In this document: piece after piece, positions 61,008-64,000 of the stretch
Position numbering within the stretch: position 1 is the stretch's first letter
Layout: every line of letters begins with the position of its first letter
Origin: Bacteroidota bacterium
GTDB taxonomy: Bacteria; Bacteroidota; Bacteroidia; NS11-12g; UBA955
Length of the DNA: 64,000 nucleotides
Assembly (NCBI GenBank): GCA_963169345.1
Contig: CAUJCT010000048.1
Coordinates: 1-64,000 of the forward strand
Direction of reading: 5' to 3'
Made by a program: the position numbers and the translations under genes
Notes under the pieces: generated by a model
Told to the model about the DNA's origin: nothing
Databases searched by the model: none
Seen by the model: the letters and a program-made list of their open reading frames with translations, nothing else

Positions 61008-62357
61008 CTACTTTGATTTTGTAACTGCTGACGGCACCTCTATTCCTCTAATCTTACAGAAGATTTCAACTGTTGCACTATAGCTTACTACATTGTCTTT
61101 GAAATGGTCAACTATCTTTACTTTTTCCTCCTCTGTTGCTTCCAGTTGATTCAGTATGTTCAACAGGTGCATTTTCATGTGACCTTTTTGAATACCCGAA
61201 GTTACCAATGAACGCAGTGCTGAGAAATTCTGTGCCAATCCCACAACTGCTGTTATACGCATCAATTCTGAAGCACCGGGATTACCCAACATTTTATAAG
61301 CAAATTTAACCATCGGATGCAGATTGGTCAATCCACCAACCGTTCCTAAAGCCAAAGGTATATCCAGCCAGAATCTGAACATGCCATCCTTAACTTCAGC
61401 ATGTGTCAAACTACTGTACTGACCATTTCTTGAAGCATAGGTATGAGCACAGGCTTCAACAGCTCTGAAATCATTACCTGTGGCAATCACAATGCTGTCA
61501 ATACCATTCATGATGCCTTTGTTATGGGTAGTGGCACGATATGGTTCTATCTCCGCTATGCGCACTGCTCTGCAAAATTTTTCTACAAACTCTTCCCCAC
61601 TAATTGAATCACCTTCATTCATCAAACTAACCGGAGCTCTTACCTCAGCTCTTACAATACATTCAGGCGTGTAGTTACTCAAAATGCACATCACCACCTG
61701 AACTTGTCTCTCCGAAGCTTCCAAAATATCAGTCTTCTCAATTTCATCCCTCAATATTTTTGAAAACTCTTCCAAAACTGAATTGATGAAATTTGCACCC
61801 ATACTATCGCAGGTGTCAAACTTGGACATTATCTGGAAATAACCAGGTTCCTTATCCGTTTTATCAACCAGTTGAATATCTAATATCCCACCACCTCTTT
61901 GTTGCATATTGCGGGTGATATGATTGGTACCTTCAAATAACAATGGTTTTAAAGTGTCGAAAAACTGAAACAATTTCGACTTATCCTTTCCCTCCCAGAT
62001 AAAATGCACATGACCAATTTTAACCATGTCAATGACCTCGGTGTGAAAACCGCCTCTCTCCAACCAAAAATTGGCTGCTTTTGCTGCTGCTGCAACTACA
62101 GAACTTTCCTCGATGGCCATAGGAACACAATATTTTTTACCATCGATTAAAAAATTCGGTGCTACGCCAAATGGTAAATAAAAATTGCTAATGGTATTTT
62201 CTATGAACTCGTCATGGAGTTTTTGAACTGCCTTGTCTTCGTGCCAATAACTCTTTAAGAAATCGACCGCTTCAGGATCATTTTCCAGATAATTGGAAAC
62301 AATCCACTCAATTTTGGCTTCTTTGCTCAGTTTTGAAAAACCTTTGATTGTAGGCAT
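61008..62357 (-). CDS. hydroxymethylglutaryl-CoA reductase
   Basis: ENTISNFYLPFGVAPNFLIDGKKYCVPMAIEESSVVAAAAKAANFW; NIGKGIMNGID-like NKGIMNGIDSIVIATGNDFRAVEA; LPLALGTVGGLT-like IPLALGTVGGLTNLHP. Confidence 0.95.
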   Translation of the reverse strand: MPTIKGFSKLSKEAKIEWIVSNYLENDPEAVDFLKSYWHEDKAVQKLHDEFIENTISNFYLPFGVAPNFLIDGKKYCVPMAIEESSVVAAAAKAANFWLERGGFHTEVIDMVKIGHVHFIWEGKDKSKLFQFFDTLKPLLFEGTNHITRNMQQRGGGILDIQLVDKTDKEPGYFQIMSKFDTCDSMGANFINSVLEEFSKILRDEIEKTDILEASERQVQVVMCILSNYTPECIVRAEVRAPVSLMNEGDSISGEEFVEKFCRAVRIAEIEPYRATTHNKGIMNGIDSIVIATGNDFRAVEACAHTYASRNGQYSSLTHAEVKDGMFRFWLDIPLALGTVGGLTNLHPMVKFAYKMLGNPGASELMRITAVVGLAQNFSALRSLVTSGIQKGHMKMHLLNILNQLEATEEEKVKIVDHFKDNVVSYSATVEIFCKIRGIEVPSAVTKSK

Positions 62358-62367
62358 GTATTGATTT

Positions 62368-63390
62368 TTATTTTAATTTAAGGTATTGATAACAGGTCAT
62401 CAAACCTTTTCGTTGTGATTCACAATATTGTTGCAGATGCTCGTAGTCTCCTGTAGCATGTTTTAAGAAAGCAGAAGCCTGAGCATAAACGGCGTTGATT
62501 TTTAATTTGCTCAATAAATAATAACCATCCAGGAAATTTTGAATTCCTCCACTGGCAATTACAGATTTACAACGGGCATCGTATCTCAGTTTTGATAGAG
62601 CTAAATTGGTCAAATCAACCATTTCATCAGCGCTATGTCCAATGTTAGTAATGGGTGACAATTGTTTCTTAATACTGTCTTCGTGCCTGTGCAATTCCAA
62701 TGTAGCAAAGTTAGTACCTCCATGGGCACCAAATTCAATCGCTTCGATAGGGAGTCGCAATAATTCCATTAATGAACGCGGCCCGAATCCCTGACCAACT
62801 TCCTTAACAATTATTTTTGTGTCAACTACATTTATCAGCCTTTGTATGGTATCAAGTGGACTGTATTTTATTCTGTCACCTTCGGGTTGCAGCCACTCCT
62901 GCAAAGGATTGACGTGAACTATCAAACCATCGGCATCCAGTCGCTTTATTAAGGATTTAATTTTATCAGCCCTTTTGTTATCCAGTAAATCCTCAATCTG
63001 AGCAATTCCAAGATTGGCAAATAATGGTTGATCATCTCCTAGAATTGGACGAACATTAAAATCTTCAAAATAGGTATCATCATCTAAAATGATGCGGCAA
63101 GACCCAAGTCCGAAACCCATGCCAAATTCTTTACAAGCTCTTGCCAGATTGCGATTGATATGGCCTGCCTGCTCTGTACCACCTGTCATACTGCTGACCC
63201 AAAGAGGCAACTTCAACTTTTTACCGGCAATTTCTTTTACAGGTATTACATGCTCATTGGGATGAGGAGATAACATTGGCTCATAGTAAAAGCGCTCATC
63301 CCTTTCCGAAGTCTGGGATAAAAAGGCCAGTTCTATGTGGTCTTGTTTGCGTTTGGAAGTCTGATTTTGGTCCAAAACCTGGGCAGGCAT
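62368..63390 (-). CDS. fni: type 2 isopentenyl-diphosphate delta-isomerase
   Basis: KRKQDHIELAF; LPLWVSSMTGGTEQAGHINRNLA; LIVHVNPLQEWLQPEGDR; AIEFGAHGGTNFATLE. Confidence 0.93.
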   Translation of the reverse strand: MPAQVLDQNQTSKRKQDHIELAFLSQTSERDERFYYEPMLSPHPNEHVIPVKEIAGKKLKLPLWVSSMTGGTEQAGHINRNLARACKEFGMGFGLGSCRIILDDDTYFEDFNVRPILGDDQPLFANLGIAQIEDLLDNKRADKIKSLIKRLDADGLIVHVNPLQEWLQPEGDRIKYSPLDTIQRLINVVDTKIIVKEVGQGFGPRSLMELLRLPIEAIEFGAHGGTNFATLELHRHEDSIKKQLSPITNIGHSADEMVDLTNLALSKLRYDARCKSVIASGGIQNFLDGYYLLSKLKINAVYAQASAFLKHATGDYEHLQQYCESQRKGLMTCYQYLKLK

Positions 63391-63488
63391 TTATAATTAA
63401 CCGCAAAGATACGATTTTGTTTGCCAGCTTGTATAAAATTAAACAATACTTTAGAACAAAAGTCGAAGATTTTTAAGCGATTAAGTTA

Positions 63489-64000
63489 TTAAAACTGATA
63501 TCTAATACCAAACATAATGTTAAAAGGCATACTGGTTTCAGACTTGTATCCTTTAAAATTGTACTTCTGAACGCGAATTCTACCCTCTGACACAAAATGA
63601 ATATGTTTCCAAAATTCGTTGGTTTTACTCAATTTATAGTCTAGCCCAAATGGAATATAAACGCCAAAACTGACATGATTTGGGTTCTTAAATGATTCTG
63701 ATTCCGTTTTCAATTCGCCTGGCATGTAGCTGGTATTGTTGTATCTGTCAGAACTTATTCTCTTGCGTGAGTAATAATTTAAAGATGTATAAACATTAAA
63801 TGAACCGCCATAGAACGCTCCAAATCCACCGAAAAAAGTCATTTTGTTGGCATTTCTGGTCCTCCAGATACAAGCCAAATCCAATTGAATCATATCTGAA
63901 TTGGTACTGAAATTATAGGCTTCTGTATGAACGGAGTCTATATATGTTGTTGCACCTGTGCGAGGAGATACCAGGGTATCAATATGTTTGTATGTTTCGT
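63489..64000 (-). CDS. outer-membrane beta-barrel-like protein, 5' part beyond window
   Basis: supplied ORF starts at 63893, but the same minus-strand frame stays open to the window end (ETYKHIDTLVSPRTGATTYIDSVHTEAYNFSTNSDM...); C-term MPFNIMFGIRYQF typical of OM barrels. Confidence 0.6.
   Translation of the reverse strand, partial: ETYKHIDTLVSPRTGATTYIDSVHTEAYNFSTNSDMIQLDLACIWRTRNANKMTFFGGFGAFYGGSFNVYTSLNYYSRKRISSDRYNNTSYMPGELKTESESFKNPNHVSFGVYIPFGLDYKLSKTNEFWKHIHFVSEGRIRVQKYNFKGYKSETSMPFNIMFGIRYQF

Overview
64 kb of a Bacteroidota chromosome, judged from T9SS-type C-terminal sorting domains, a PorW/SprE-like TPR protein, a fused E1 alpha/beta dehydrogenase, GYDIA-type GHMP kinase and TAnnTTTG promoters. 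Most of it is core metabolism: rplM(partial)-rpsI-rpsB-tsf; a cytochrome c / di-heme peroxidase pair; a 1.7-kaa secreted phytase-like + 2x PhoX-like protein; PBP1A; a PorW/SprE-like TPR protein; M23 peptidase and bactofilin; atpZ-I-B-E-F-H-A-G (no atpD/C here); a stand-alone IcmF-like mutase domain; mfd; recJ-lptB-pth; a complete nuoA-N operon with short NuoG; and a mevalonate-pathway cluster. The most unusual signal is non-coding. A family of at least 11 intergenic palindromic elements (core ACCCTGCTAGGGT and variants, with AT-rich inverted flanks) occurs as single copies and as two tandem arrays of 165/166-bp period at the ends of the atp and nuo operons. A Y1/HUH (RAYT-type) transposase gene is bracketed by inversely oriented copies. 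In one array unit the core is replaced by an unrelated perfect palindrome (ATCCGCCTCAGGCGGAT) while both flanks stay the same. A second signal is an exact 42-bp duplication of the mutase 3' end that flanks a T9SS-protein gene, suggesting a cassette insertion. All calls come from reading the sequence and the supplied ORFs; no database search was run.
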